DNA of 64,000 nucleotides from Candidatus Latescibacterota bacterium (GTDB lineage Bacteria > Latescibacterota > UBA2968 > UBA8231), in the NCBI GenBank assembly GCA_022825185.1, contig JAJDYK010000006.1, positions 3,838 through 67,837 on the forward strand, given 5' to 3'. The position numbers and the translations under genes are program-made. Every line of letters begins with the position of its first letter. Within the stretch, counting starts at the first letter, position 1. This document shows, one piece after another, positions 49,437 to 57,127 of this stretch. The notes below the pieces were generated by a model. That model did no database searches, was not told where the DNA came from, and saw nothing but the letters and a program-made list of their open reading frames with translations.

Positions 49437-51089
49437 ATGCACAAACCGCTGTTGGCCGGGTTGCTAATTTGGGCCTGCATTAGCTGTGGCGAAGAGCGGC
49501 CGGACAATGCCCATCTGTTGGCCAAGGTCGGCACGGTCGAGATTACCGCGGCCGATCTGCGCACCCTTGAGGCCAATCTCAAAGACGCCGCCATGCGCTC
49601 GCAGCACCGGGACAACTTGCAAACGCTCATTGACCGCGAGGTGTTGCTTTTAGAGGCCAACGAGCGGGGTTTGCAGCGCGACGAAGAGGTCTTAGCCAAA
49701 CTTGCCAAGCGCGAAACTAAGGCTCTCGCCGATGCAATGTTGCGGCGCAACGTCACGGCCAAGGTCACGGTGACTGAAGACGACATCGAAAAAGCCTACG
49801 CGCGACCCGGGTGGGGAGAAAAGGTCACCACCATGGAGATTTTTGTGCCCAACCAAGAACAGGCGCATCAGGTGCAGGCGCTTTTGGGGCAGGACGAGGA
49901 TTTTGCGGAAGTGGGCCGTCAATTCGCCGCCGACCTCTATTACGGTGTGCATACCGGTGAGATCCGGCGGATGGCCTATTCGCCCTTCGATAGTCCCCGC
50001 GACCTAGCACAAGCGGTCTTCGCCCTGCCCGTGGGCGGCGTGACCGAGCCGATCCCCTTGCACGGAGGATTCATCATTGCCAAAGTGGCGGAGCGTCGTC
50101 GCGCTGAATTGGTCGAGGTCGAGGATGGCATCCGCGAGGCGCTCGGCGACGAGCAACAAAAGCAACTGCGCGAATCGTACCTGCGGCACCTCAAGTGGGA
50201 CTTGGAGACGGTTTTTGACGCTAAGGGCATGGATATTGTAGTAAGCGTCTTACAGGGCGCGGTCCGCTATGCGGATTTGGACGAGACCCAGCGCCAGCGC
50301 CCGGTTTATGCTTTCGAGGGCTTGCAGATGGACGTGGCAGAGGTCTTAGAGGCCGTGCGGCCATCGGGCCGACTGTGGCCGGAAGCCACGGCCGACGCCG
50401 TCAACGAGAAACTATCTGAGAGTCACTTTCCCACCCGCATCATGGCTCACGATGCCCGGCGCAAGGGTCTCGATAAAACCGAGGCTTTTGCGCGATCTCA
50501 TGAACTAGCGTTGGGCAATCTGATGCTGATGAAACTGCGCGAGCAGATCTTGGCCGAGGCTCCCGCTCCGACCGAGGAAGAGCTACGGGCCTTCTACGAG
50601 GAGCACAAGCACCGCTTTCGCACGCCTCCCCACGCGCAATTAGAGGAAATTTTGCTCGAAACCCCGAGCGAGGCGCGTCAGCTCGCAGCGCAGATTGAGG
50701 CGGGTGCTGAGTGGTCGGAGCTGGCCCGCGCCCACAGCCGGCGCCGCAACGCCGAAGATGGCTTCCTGTACGTCTCCGAATCACAGGCCCCTTTTTTGGG
50801 GGAGACTTGGATGAACGCGGTGATGAACGCCGAGCTGAACCAACTCCAAGGGCCGATCCAGACTAGGGGAGGCTATTCGATCTTCCGGGTTATCGAACGG
50901 TCCCCAGAGGTTTATCACGGCCTAGAGCTAGAACGGGTAAAGAATGCGGTGGAGCGGGATGTGCGGGAGCGCGCCGAGCGGAAGTTCTTCAACAGCTATC
51001 TGCACGATTTGCGCCAAAAATACGCCGAGCAGATAGACGTGTACGAAGAGCACTTGCGGTATTTGGACGACGAGTTAGTGCAGAACTGA
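49437..51089 (+). CDS. PpiC/SurA-type chaperone lipoprotein with two rotamase-like domains
   Basis: The protein has 550 residues from the ATG that starts a lipoprotein signal (GLLIWACISC); longer in-frame readings include the terminator hairpin. An N-terminal SurA-like helical part (VGTVEITAADLRTL, LQTLIDREVLLLEANERGL) is followed by two PpiC-type domains. The first is about residues 130-230 (TTMEIFVPNQEQAHQV, FALPVGGVTEPIPLHGGFIIAKV). The second is about 395-500 (AQLEEILLETPSEARQL, LNQLQGPIQTRGGYSIFRVIER). The family folds outer-membrane proteins in the periplasm, which would suit the barrel proteins of this cluster. No clear ribosome site is seen before the ATG. Confidence 0.85.
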   Translation: MHKPLLAGLLIWACISCGEERPDNAHLLAKVGTVEITAADLRTLEANLKDAAMRSQHRDNLQTLIDREVLLLEANERGLQRDEEVLAKLAKRETKALADAMLRRNVTAKVTVTEDDIEKAYARPGWGEKVTTMEIFVPNQEQAHQVQALLGQDEDFAEVGRQFAADLYYGVHTGEIRRMAYSPFDSPRDLAQAVFALPVGGVTEPIPLHGGFIIAKVAERRRAELVEVEDGIREALGDEQQKQLRESYLRHLKWDLETVFDAKGMDIVVSVLQGAVRYADLDETQRQRPVYAFEGLQMDVAEVLEAVRPSGRLWPEATADAVNEKLSESHFPTRIMAHDARRKGLDKTEAFARSHELALGNLMLMKLREQILAEAPAPTEEELRAFYEEHKHRFRTPPHAQLEEILLETPSEARQLAAQIEAGAEWSELARAHSRRRNAEDGFLYVSESQAPFLGETWMNAVMNAELNQLQGPIQTRGGYSIFRVIERSPEVYHGLELERVKNAVERDVRERAERKFFNSYLHDLRQKYAEQIDVYEEHLRYLDDELVQN

Positions 51090-51109
51090 GCAAACGAGGG
51101 GAGTGATTT

Positions 51110-53101
51110 TTGTCACAGGCCAACGCTCAAGAGCGCTTCGCGGTTATGCCCGCCGACGCCCCTTTTGAACCGGGCTTTAATGCAAAGACCCTGTGGGCGG
51201 CGCTCTTCGTCGGCTTTGTGATGCTGCCGGGCGCGATTTACCTCGGGTTGGTGACCGGGATGAGCATGGCCGGGGGGGCCGAATGGGTGACGCTCATTCT
51301 CTTCATCGAAATGGCCAAGCGCACCTTCGTATCCCTGCGGACTCAGGAGATTATTATCCTCTACTGGGTGGCCGGTGGCTTGGTGATGATGGGGGGCAAG
51401 CTGGGCACCGGAGCCGATCTCTTCGGCGGCCCATTCGGCGTGTTGATCTGGGATCAATATTTGATCCAATCGCCCCAGGCCGACGGACTGGCCGAACACA
51501 TTCCGACCTGGGTCGTGCCCCCGCGTGGTTCAGAGGCCCTCTTAGAGCGCAGCTTCCTAGACAGCGCGTGGCTCAAGCCCATCGTCATTCTCCTCTGCGC
51601 CGTCGCACTGCAACGCGTCAACGCCCTGTCGTTGGGCTACGTGCTCTTCCGCATCACCCACGACATCGAGCGTCTTCCTTTTCCTATGGCATACGTGCAG
51701 GCCGGCGGTGCCACTGCCCTTGCCGAGACCTCGGCCAAGCAGGAGGGCTGGCGCTGGCACGTGTTCAGCACGGGGGCCTTTATCGGGGCAGTGTGGGGCG
51801 TATTCTACGTGGTGGTGCCAACGCTATCGTCGGTCTTTTTGACCGAAACCGTGTCGATTTTGCCGATTCCCTTCATCGACTTCACCGTGCCGCTAAAGGC
51901 GGTTTTGCCCGCCGCAGTCATCGGCTTGGCCACGGATTTGATCCACGTGTTATTCGGCCTCGTGCTGCCGTTCTGGGTCGTAGTAGGGGTGTTTGCCTCG
52001 TCGATCTTGGTCAACCTGGTCGCCAATCCCATCCTCTATGCCTACGGCATCCTGCACACTTGGGAGCCAGGCATGTCGTCGATCCCCACTCAGATCGCCA
52101 ACACCTTTGACTTCTGGTTGAGCTTTTCGCTGGGTGGGGCTATCGTAGTCGCGGTTGTGGGTTTTTATACGGCAGGTAAAGTCTTGCTCGCCGTCGGCAA
52201 GGAGCGCGCGCCGAATCGGGAAGCAGACCGGGGACCCAATCCCGAGCGCGGCGACATCCGCATTGTCATAGCCTTGGGAATCTGGGCGGTGAGTACGCTG
52301 GGCTTCGTGCTGATGGTGTACTATCTGGTGCCCGATTTTCCTTGGTGGATCACCGCGCTCTTTGGCTTTGTGTGGACGCCGATCTACTCGTACATCGGCA
52401 CGCGGATGATCGGCCTGACCGGGTCTCCGCAGGGAGTGACTTTTCCCTATCTGCGCGAGGCCAGCTTCTATTTGTCCGGCTACCAAGGGGCCGGGATCTG
52501 GTTCGCGCCGGTGCCGATCTTCCAGTGGGGTTACGAGGCGCAAGTGTTCAAGCAGCTAGAACTGACGCGCACCCGCTTTGGCAGCATCGTCAAGATGACG
52601 GCCCTGACCTTGGCCGTGATGTTTGTGTGTAGCTTTCTGTTCTGGTCGCTGATATGGAAGTTAGGGCCGATTCCCTCCTCGGCGTACCCGTTCGTGCAAA
52701 AGATGTGGCCCTTCCACGCCACCATGCAGGCGTTTTGGGCCAAGTCAACGCTGCCGGGCGCGGGCCAGAGCTTGGTGACGCAAATTATTCGCTGGGATTA
52801 TATCGGGATTGGGCTGGTTTTTAGCGGCGCATTGTACGCGTTGTTGAGTACACTTAGCGCACCGCTGGGAATCTTTTATGGCTTTGTCGCCGGCCTCGGC
52901 GGCTGGCCGCACTTTGCCATCCTCAACTTCGTCGGTGCCCTGCTGGGCCGCTTCTACTTGCAAAAGCGCTTTGGCCCTGAGCGCTGGTACGCGTACGCGC
53001 CCATTGTGCTGGCCGGGTACTCGTGCGGCGTGGGTCTGATTGGCATGACGTCCATTGCCATTGCGCTGATTTCCAAGGCCGTGTCGCAGGTCGTGTTCTG
53101 A
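51110..53101 (+). CDS. Polytopic membrane protein, DUF6785/DUF6784-like (OPT-like)
   Basis: This 663-residue protein has a TTG start with GGGGAG before it. At least 14 hydrophobic segments span the chain (for example LPGAIYLGLVTGMSM, IVILLCAVALQRVNAL, AGALYALLSTLSAPLG-like regions). Conserved features shared with the protein at 57128-59032 include a RLPFPMAYVQ/RLVFPLMEMP segment. This resembles the large transporter-like proteins that are frequent in Poribacteria and Latescibacteria genomes. The substrate is unknown; a peptide or organic-solute role is only a guess from the OPT-like look. The SUMF1 gene follows 12 bases later. Confidence 0.75.
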   Translation: MSQANAQERFAVMPADAPFEPGFNAKTLWAALFVGFVMLPGAIYLGLVTGMSMAGGAEWVTLILFIEMAKRTFVSLRTQEIIILYWVAGGLVMMGGKLGTGADLFGGPFGVLIWDQYLIQSPQADGLAEHIPTWVVPPRGSEALLERSFLDSAWLKPIVILLCAVALQRVNALSLGYVLFRITHDIERLPFPMAYVQAGGATALAETSAKQEGWRWHVFSTGAFIGAVWGVFYVVVPTLSSVFLTETVSILPIPFIDFTVPLKAVLPAAVIGLATDLIHVLFGLVLPFWVVVGVFASSILVNLVANPILYAYGILHTWEPGMSSIPTQIANTFDFWLSFSLGGAIVVAVVGFYTAGKVLLAVGKERAPNREADRGPNPERGDIRIVIALGIWAVSTLGFVLMVYYLVPDFPWWITALFGFVWTPIYSYIGTRMIGLTGSPQGVTFPYLREASFYLSGYQGAGIWFAPVPIFQWGYEAQVFKQLELTRTRFGSIVKMTALTLAVMFVCSFLFWSLIWKLGPIPSSAYPFVQKMWPFHATMQAFWAKSTLPGAGQSLVTQIIRWDYIGIGLVFSGALYALLSTLSAPLGIFYGFVAGLGGWPHFAILNFVGALLGRFYLQKRFGPERWYAYAPIVLAGYSCGVGLIGMTSIAIALISKAVSQVVF

Positions 53102-53112
53102 GGAGCAGCCCG

Positions 53113-53943
53113 GTGAGTCGCGCACTGGTGTGCATGGCCCTGTTGGCACTTGGTTGCGGCCAAAAGAACCCGGGGCAAGTAAGCGAAGACCGCGTGGTTG
53201 CGCCCACTTCGCCCGAAGAGGCTCCTGCTGCCGAAGAGGCTAGCGAAGTTACCGAGGTCAACAAAGCCGATCACGCCATGGTCCTCGTGCCCGAAGGTCT
53301 CTTTGTGATGGGTTGGGAAGCGGGTGACCCAGACGAGCGGCCGCCGCATCAAGTTTTTCTCTCCGCGTACTATATCGACCAGTTCGAGGTCACCATAGGA
53401 TTGTACCGACGCTGCGTGGAGGACGACGCCTGCGAAGAGCCCGCCTATGCCCCTAACTGTAATTGGGACAAAGACATAGACGACACGCACCCTATCAACT
53501 GCGTCAACCGCCAAAGTGCGTTTGACTATTGCGCGTGGGCTGGCTTGCGGCTGCCGACGGAAGCCGAGTGGGAGAAGGCCGCGCGCGGAACCGATGGGCG
53601 CATATATCCTTGGGGATACGAGTTGGAAGGAGACGAGGCCAACTTTCGCTTTATCGCCGGGGCGACCGAGCCGGTGGGCAGCCGACCCCAAGGGGTGTCG
53701 CCGTATGGAGCACACGACATGGCGGGCAACGTGTGGGAGTGGGTGTCCGATTGGTACGGGGACACGTACTATGCAGAGAGTCCACGGGACAATCCGCAGG
53801 GGCCGTTGCGCGGGGAGTTTGGGGTGTTGCGGGGTGGGTCGTGGTGGTTTGAGAAAGAGTCTCTGCCCGCGGCAAATCGGGAAGCCTATAATCCGCTGTT
53901 GACTGACATAGACATTGGGATCCGGTGTGCGCGGGATTTTTGA
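53113..53943 (+). CDS. SUMF1/formylglycine-generating-like lipoprotein
   Basis: The protein has 276 residues from a GTG with AGGAG before it. Lipoprotein signal (LALGC). After an acidic linker (EEAPAAEEASEV) the SUMF1 domain runs from MVLVPEGLFVMGWEAGD through YYIDQFEVTIGLYRRC to CVNRQSAFDYCAWAGLRLPTEAEWEKAARG. It continues through AHDMAGNVWEWVSDW to the C-terminal IGIRCARDF. The two active-site Cys of true formylglycine-generating enzymes are not evident, so this is more likely a binding domain than a sulfatase activator. It faces outward at the cell envelope. The next gene starts one base after its stop. Confidence 0.9.
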   Translation: MSRALVCMALLALGCGQKNPGQVSEDRVVAPTSPEEAPAAEEASEVTEVNKADHAMVLVPEGLFVMGWEAGDPDERPPHQVFLSAYYIDQFEVTIGLYRRCVEDDACEEPAYAPNCNWDKDIDDTHPINCVNRQSAFDYCAWAGLRLPTEAEWEKAARGTDGRIYPWGYELEGDEANFRFIAGATEPVGSRPQGVSPYGAHDMAGNVWEWVSDWYGDTYYAESPRDNPQGPLRGEFGVLRGGSWWFEKESLPAANREAYNPLLTDIDIGIRCARDF

Positions 53944-53944
53944 G

Positions 53945-54724
53945 TTGGGTGTTAGGTCAATCCTGCCATTGCTCGTCGCGCTGGCAGGCTGTGGCAAAGA
54001 CCCGGTAGCGCCGGTTGTTTTGGAAGAGGGCGTTGTCATTGCGTCGTCGGCCGACATCGCGGCCCTTAGGGAAAGGGGAGGCGATGCGTACATCATCGAC
54101 GGCGACTTGCAAATCGTCGGCAGTAGCTTAGTCGCATTGACGGGTTTGGAAGGGCTGCGGCGCGTCGAGGGCAGTGTAGAGATTTGGTTTAACGACCGCT
54201 TGGAAAGTCTAACGGGACTCGAAGGACTTGAAAGCGTCGGAGCGGGGCTAGGTCCGGCGGATGCATCACCGCCCTTACCCACGCCCGCGGCCGGCAAGGC
54301 CGCTCACGTGGTGGAAGGGTTGTTGATCTTTGAAAACAAGGCCCTGCGCTCGCTCAAAGGACTGGAGAACTTGGCCTCTGTCAGCGGGGGCTTGGCGCTC
54401 GTCCGCAATGCGTCGCTTGCATCCCTGACAGACATGCCGCATCTCGTGGAGATCGAAGGCAGCGTGGACATCTGGTTCAACGGAGCGCTGCAAAGCCTAG
54501 AGGGCCTGCACCACTTGGCCCGTGTGCGGGACTTTTTGGAAGTCAGCGGCAACGGAGCGCTGCAAAGCCTAGACGGGTTGCGCGGCATCAGCCACGTTGG
54601 GATGGATTTGATCATCAGCAACAACGCACTGCTGCCCCAATCCGAGGTGCGGGCCTTTACCGAGCGGATGGTAGCCGAGGGATTTGCGGGGGCGGTGATC
54701 GTCGGGGACAATCTGGCCGATTAG
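53945..54724 (+). CDS. Receptor-L-domain-like lipoprotein
   Basis: The protein has 259 residues from the TTG directly behind the SUMF1 stop, which gives a short signal ending in VALAGC; GTG and TTG starts further upstream overlap the previous gene. The mature part has leucine-rich parallel strands of the Recep_L type: LTGLEGLRRVEGSVEIWFND, LKGLENLASVSGGLALVRN, LEGLHHLARVRDFLEVSGN. A 30-residue Gly/Ala/Pro insertion interrupts the repeats near residue 105. Such domains bind proteins or glycans at the surface. It converges on the NHL genes. Confidence 0.8.
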   Translation: MGVRSILPLLVALAGCGKDPVAPVVLEEGVVIASSADIAALRERGGDAYIIDGDLQIVGSSLVALTGLEGLRRVEGSVEIWFNDRLESLTGLEGLESVGAGLGPADASPPLPTPAAGKAAHVVEGLLIFENKALRSLKGLENLASVSGGLALVRNASLASLTDMPHLVEIEGSVDIWFNGALQSLEGLHHLARVRDFLEVSGNGALQSLDGLRGISHVGMDLIISNNALLPQSEVRAFTERMVAEGFAGAVIVGDNLAD

Positions 54725-54731
54725 CAGCCCT

Positions 54732-55880
54732 TCACTTCCGCACTAGGCGGATGCGATGGTTGCGCGTATCGGCGATATAGAGATTGTCGTCTGGGTCGAG
54801 TTCGATGCCGTAGGGGCGGCTGAGCAGGGCGGCCTGCGGATCGCCGCCATCACCCGTATCGCCGGATTTGCCGCACTGGCCGGCTACGGTGTAGAGTGCG
54901 CCGTCGAGGTCGATGTAGCGCACGCAGTGATTGAAGGTGTCGGCGAAAAAGACCCGGCCTTCGGAGCTGATGGCCACGTCGCAGGGCCAGTACAGGGAAA
55001 CTGCGAGCGCGGCGGTCCCGTCTTCGCTGTTCCCAGGCTCGGGTGGAGAAGTGTAGTCAGCGATGGAGCCGATGGCCCGCGCGTCATTGCCGGCGATGGT
55101 GGTGATGATGCCGGTGGCTGCGTCAATTTTACGGATGCGGTTGTTGAAGGTGTCGGCGAGGTAGAGATTGCCGAATTCGTCGGTGGCGATGCGGCTGGTG
55201 GGTGGAGCAGCTTGGCCTATCGGAGCGTAGATCTGGGCTTGGTCGGCGGGACCGCCATCGCCGGAAAAACCCGGTTCGCCCGTGCCGACGACCGTGCGGA
55301 TGGTGCCGTCTATATCGACCATGCGGATGCGCTGGTTTTCTTGGTCGGAGATGTACATGCGTCCGAGTGGATCGAAGGCGGTAGCGCTTGGCAAGTTGAT
55401 CGTCGCTAAAGCCGCAGGGCCGCCGTCGCCGCTGTAGGTGCGCTCGCCGGTGCCGCAGATCGGCTCGATATAATCGGAGGCAAAGTCGTAGCGCAGGATC
55501 ATCGAATTGTGCCAAGCCGTGAGTATCAGGCGTCCGAGCGGGTCAAAGGAGATATGGGTCGGATGGTTGAGGCCGACCTCGCGCGCTCGGCCAGCCGGAG
55601 CGTCGCCGAGTTCGCCGGTACCGATCAGGGTGCTGATGCGGCCATTGGTGACCACGCGGACGCGGTGGTTGTTCCAATCGAGGATGTAGAGCCGCCCGTC
55701 GGGGCCGTAGGTCAGGTCTTGCGGCAGGTAGAAGAGCGCTTGACGCAGCGTTGGTTCTTCGGGGCCTTTGCCGGCGTCGCCAGTTCCGGCAAAGGTTTCG
55801 ATGCGTCCGTAGGGGCCGCTAGGGCCAGTGGGCGCTTCTCCACAGGCGGACAGGATGAGTAAGAGCGCTAGGTAGATCAT
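54732..55880 (-). CDS. NHL-repeat lipoprotein
   Basis: This 382-residue protein has a lipobox (LILSAC). A six-bladed NHL propeller follows with the G-x-G-x-x-G-x-x-G-D pattern (GTGEPGFSGDGGPADQAQIY) and repeated NHRVRVV/NQRIRMVD/NNRIRKID ends. These propellers bind proteins or sugars. Its start overlaps the stop of the second NHL gene (ATGA), so the two are coupled. The ends converge with the receptor-L-like gene, 7 bases apart. Confidence 0.9.
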   Translation of the reverse strand: MIYLALLLILSACGEAPTGPSGPYGRIETFAGTGDAGKGPEEPTLRQALFYLPQDLTYGPDGRLYILDWNNHRVRVVTNGRISTLIGTGELGDAPAGRAREVGLNHPTHISFDPLGRLILTAWHNSMILRYDFASDYIEPICGTGERTYSGDGGPAALATINLPSATAFDPLGRMYISDQENQRIRMVDIDGTIRTVVGTGEPGFSGDGGPADQAQIYAPIGQAAPPTSRIATDEFGNLYLADTFNNRIRKIDAATGIITTIAGNDARAIGSIADYTSPPEPGNSEDGTAALAVSLYWPCDVAISSEGRVFFADTFNHCVRYIDLDGALYTVAGQCGKSGDTGDGGDPQAALLSRPYGIELDPDDNLYIADTRNHRIRLVRK

Positions 55881-57046
55881 GGCAAGACGACTCGGCGGAT
55901 GCGGTGGTTGTATGTGTCGGCAATATAGAGCTGACCCTGCGGGTCAAAGTCAAGCCCGGCAGGTCGGTTGAGGGCCGCGCTGAGGGCCGGTCCGCCATCG
56001 CCGGAAAATCCTTCCTCGCCGCTGCCAGCAACAGTCTCAAGGATGCCGGTCGCTAGGTCGAGGGCGCGGATGCGATGGTTGAATTCGTCGGCAATGTAGA
56101 GCCGACCATCGGGACCAAAAGCCAAGTCGCGCGGGTTGTTGAGGGATGCGCTGAGAGCTGGGCCGCCGTCGCCGCCACTGTCTGCCGCACCCGTTCCAGC
56201 CACCGTTTCGATGAGGTCGCGGTCAAAGTCAACGCGGCGGATGCGGTGGTTGAGGGCGTCGGCGATGTAGAGCCGATCCTGCGGACCAAAAATTAAGCTG
56301 CCCGCTGGCGGCGGGTTGGCCCCAGCCGGCATGTGCAACTGGGCGTCGCGCGGGCTGCCACCGTCGCCAGCGAACCCGGCCACGCCGGTACCTACGACGG
56401 TGGTGATAATGCCGTCGGGATCTATTTTGCGCACTCGCTGATTGCGCTGATCGAGGATGTACAGCTCGCCATCGGGGCCTAAGACCGTTTGCGGCGGCTG
56501 ACTCAGCAACGCGTCGCGAGCCGGTCCGCCGTCGCCGGCAAATCCCGGACCTGCACCGCAGATGACTTGGACCAGCCCGGTCTGCGGGTCGTACAGGCGC
56601 AGCTTGTGATTGTGCCAAGCCGTCAGCAGCAGGGTGCCGTCGGCGAGCGGCAGGATATGGGTCGGGTGATTGAGGTGGACCTCGGTGCCGGGTGCGCCGG
56701 GAGGTACTTGATCGGATTCGTCGTAAGGGCCGTCGCCGACGAAGTCCGTGCCAATGACGGTGACGAGGGTACCCTCTGGGGTCACGCGGCGCACGCGGTG
56801 GTTGTTCCAGTCGAGGAGGTAGGGCTGACCCGAGGGGGTGAAGGTGAGATCGACGGGCCAGTACAGGGTGGAAGTTAGCAGCGGTTGATCGTCGCCATTA
56901 AAGCCAGCTTCGCCCGTGCCGGCCCAGGTGCAGATGGTGCCGGGGGCGTCCGTGCAGGCGGCGGGGAGGTAGTCGGGGCTGGTGCTTTTGGAACAAGCCG
57001 TCAGCAGGAGCGCGAGGATAAGAGGTATGAAGCGGTTCGTGGACAT
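55877..57046 (-). CDS. NHL-repeat lipoprotein
   Basis: This 389-residue protein has a lipobox (LLLTAC). The NHL propeller has repeated units such as GPDGRLYIADEFNHRIRALD and GTGVAGFAGDGGSPRDAQLHMPAG. It is a tandem paralogue of the downstream NHL lipoprotein; the block DLTFTPSGQPYLLDWNNHRVR matches DLTYGPDGRLYILDWNNHRVR there. Two Cys in ACTDAPGTICTW may form a disulfide near the N-terminus. It stands divergent to the second polytopic membrane protein gene. Confidence 0.9.
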   Translation of the reverse strand: MSTNRFIPLILALLLTACSKSTSPDYLPAACTDAPGTICTWAGTGEAGFNGDDQPLLTSTLYWPVDLTFTPSGQPYLLDWNNHRVRRVTPEGTLVTVIGTDFVGDGPYDESDQVPPGAPGTEVHLNHPTHILPLADGTLLLTAWHNHKLRLYDPQTGLVQVICGAGPGFAGDGGPARDALLSQPPQTVLGPDGELYILDQRNQRVRKIDPDGIITTVVGTGVAGFAGDGGSPRDAQLHMPAGANPPPAGSLIFGPQDRLYIADALNHRIRRVDFDRDLIETVAGTGAADSGGDGGPALSASLNNPRDLAFGPDGRLYIADEFNHRIRALDLATGILETVAGSGEEGFSGDGGPALSAALNRPAGLDFDPQGQLYIADTYNHRIRRVVLP

Positions 57047-57127
57047 AGTTCAGTACGTTGAGTTGAACAAGTAAATATACAAAAAAATGGATAATGTAAA
57101 TCATCGACTGAGCAGGGGTGGTACAAC

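Noticed and set aside
52954..54297. 447-residue open frame on the - strand
   Set aside because: Antisense to the SUMF1 and receptor-L genes, which have clear family motifs; composition is typical of a shadow frame.
57047..57127. AT-rich gap as an origin or attachment site
   Set aside because: No repeats, DnaA-box cluster or tRNA end is visible; an ordinary divergent promoter region is enough to explain it.
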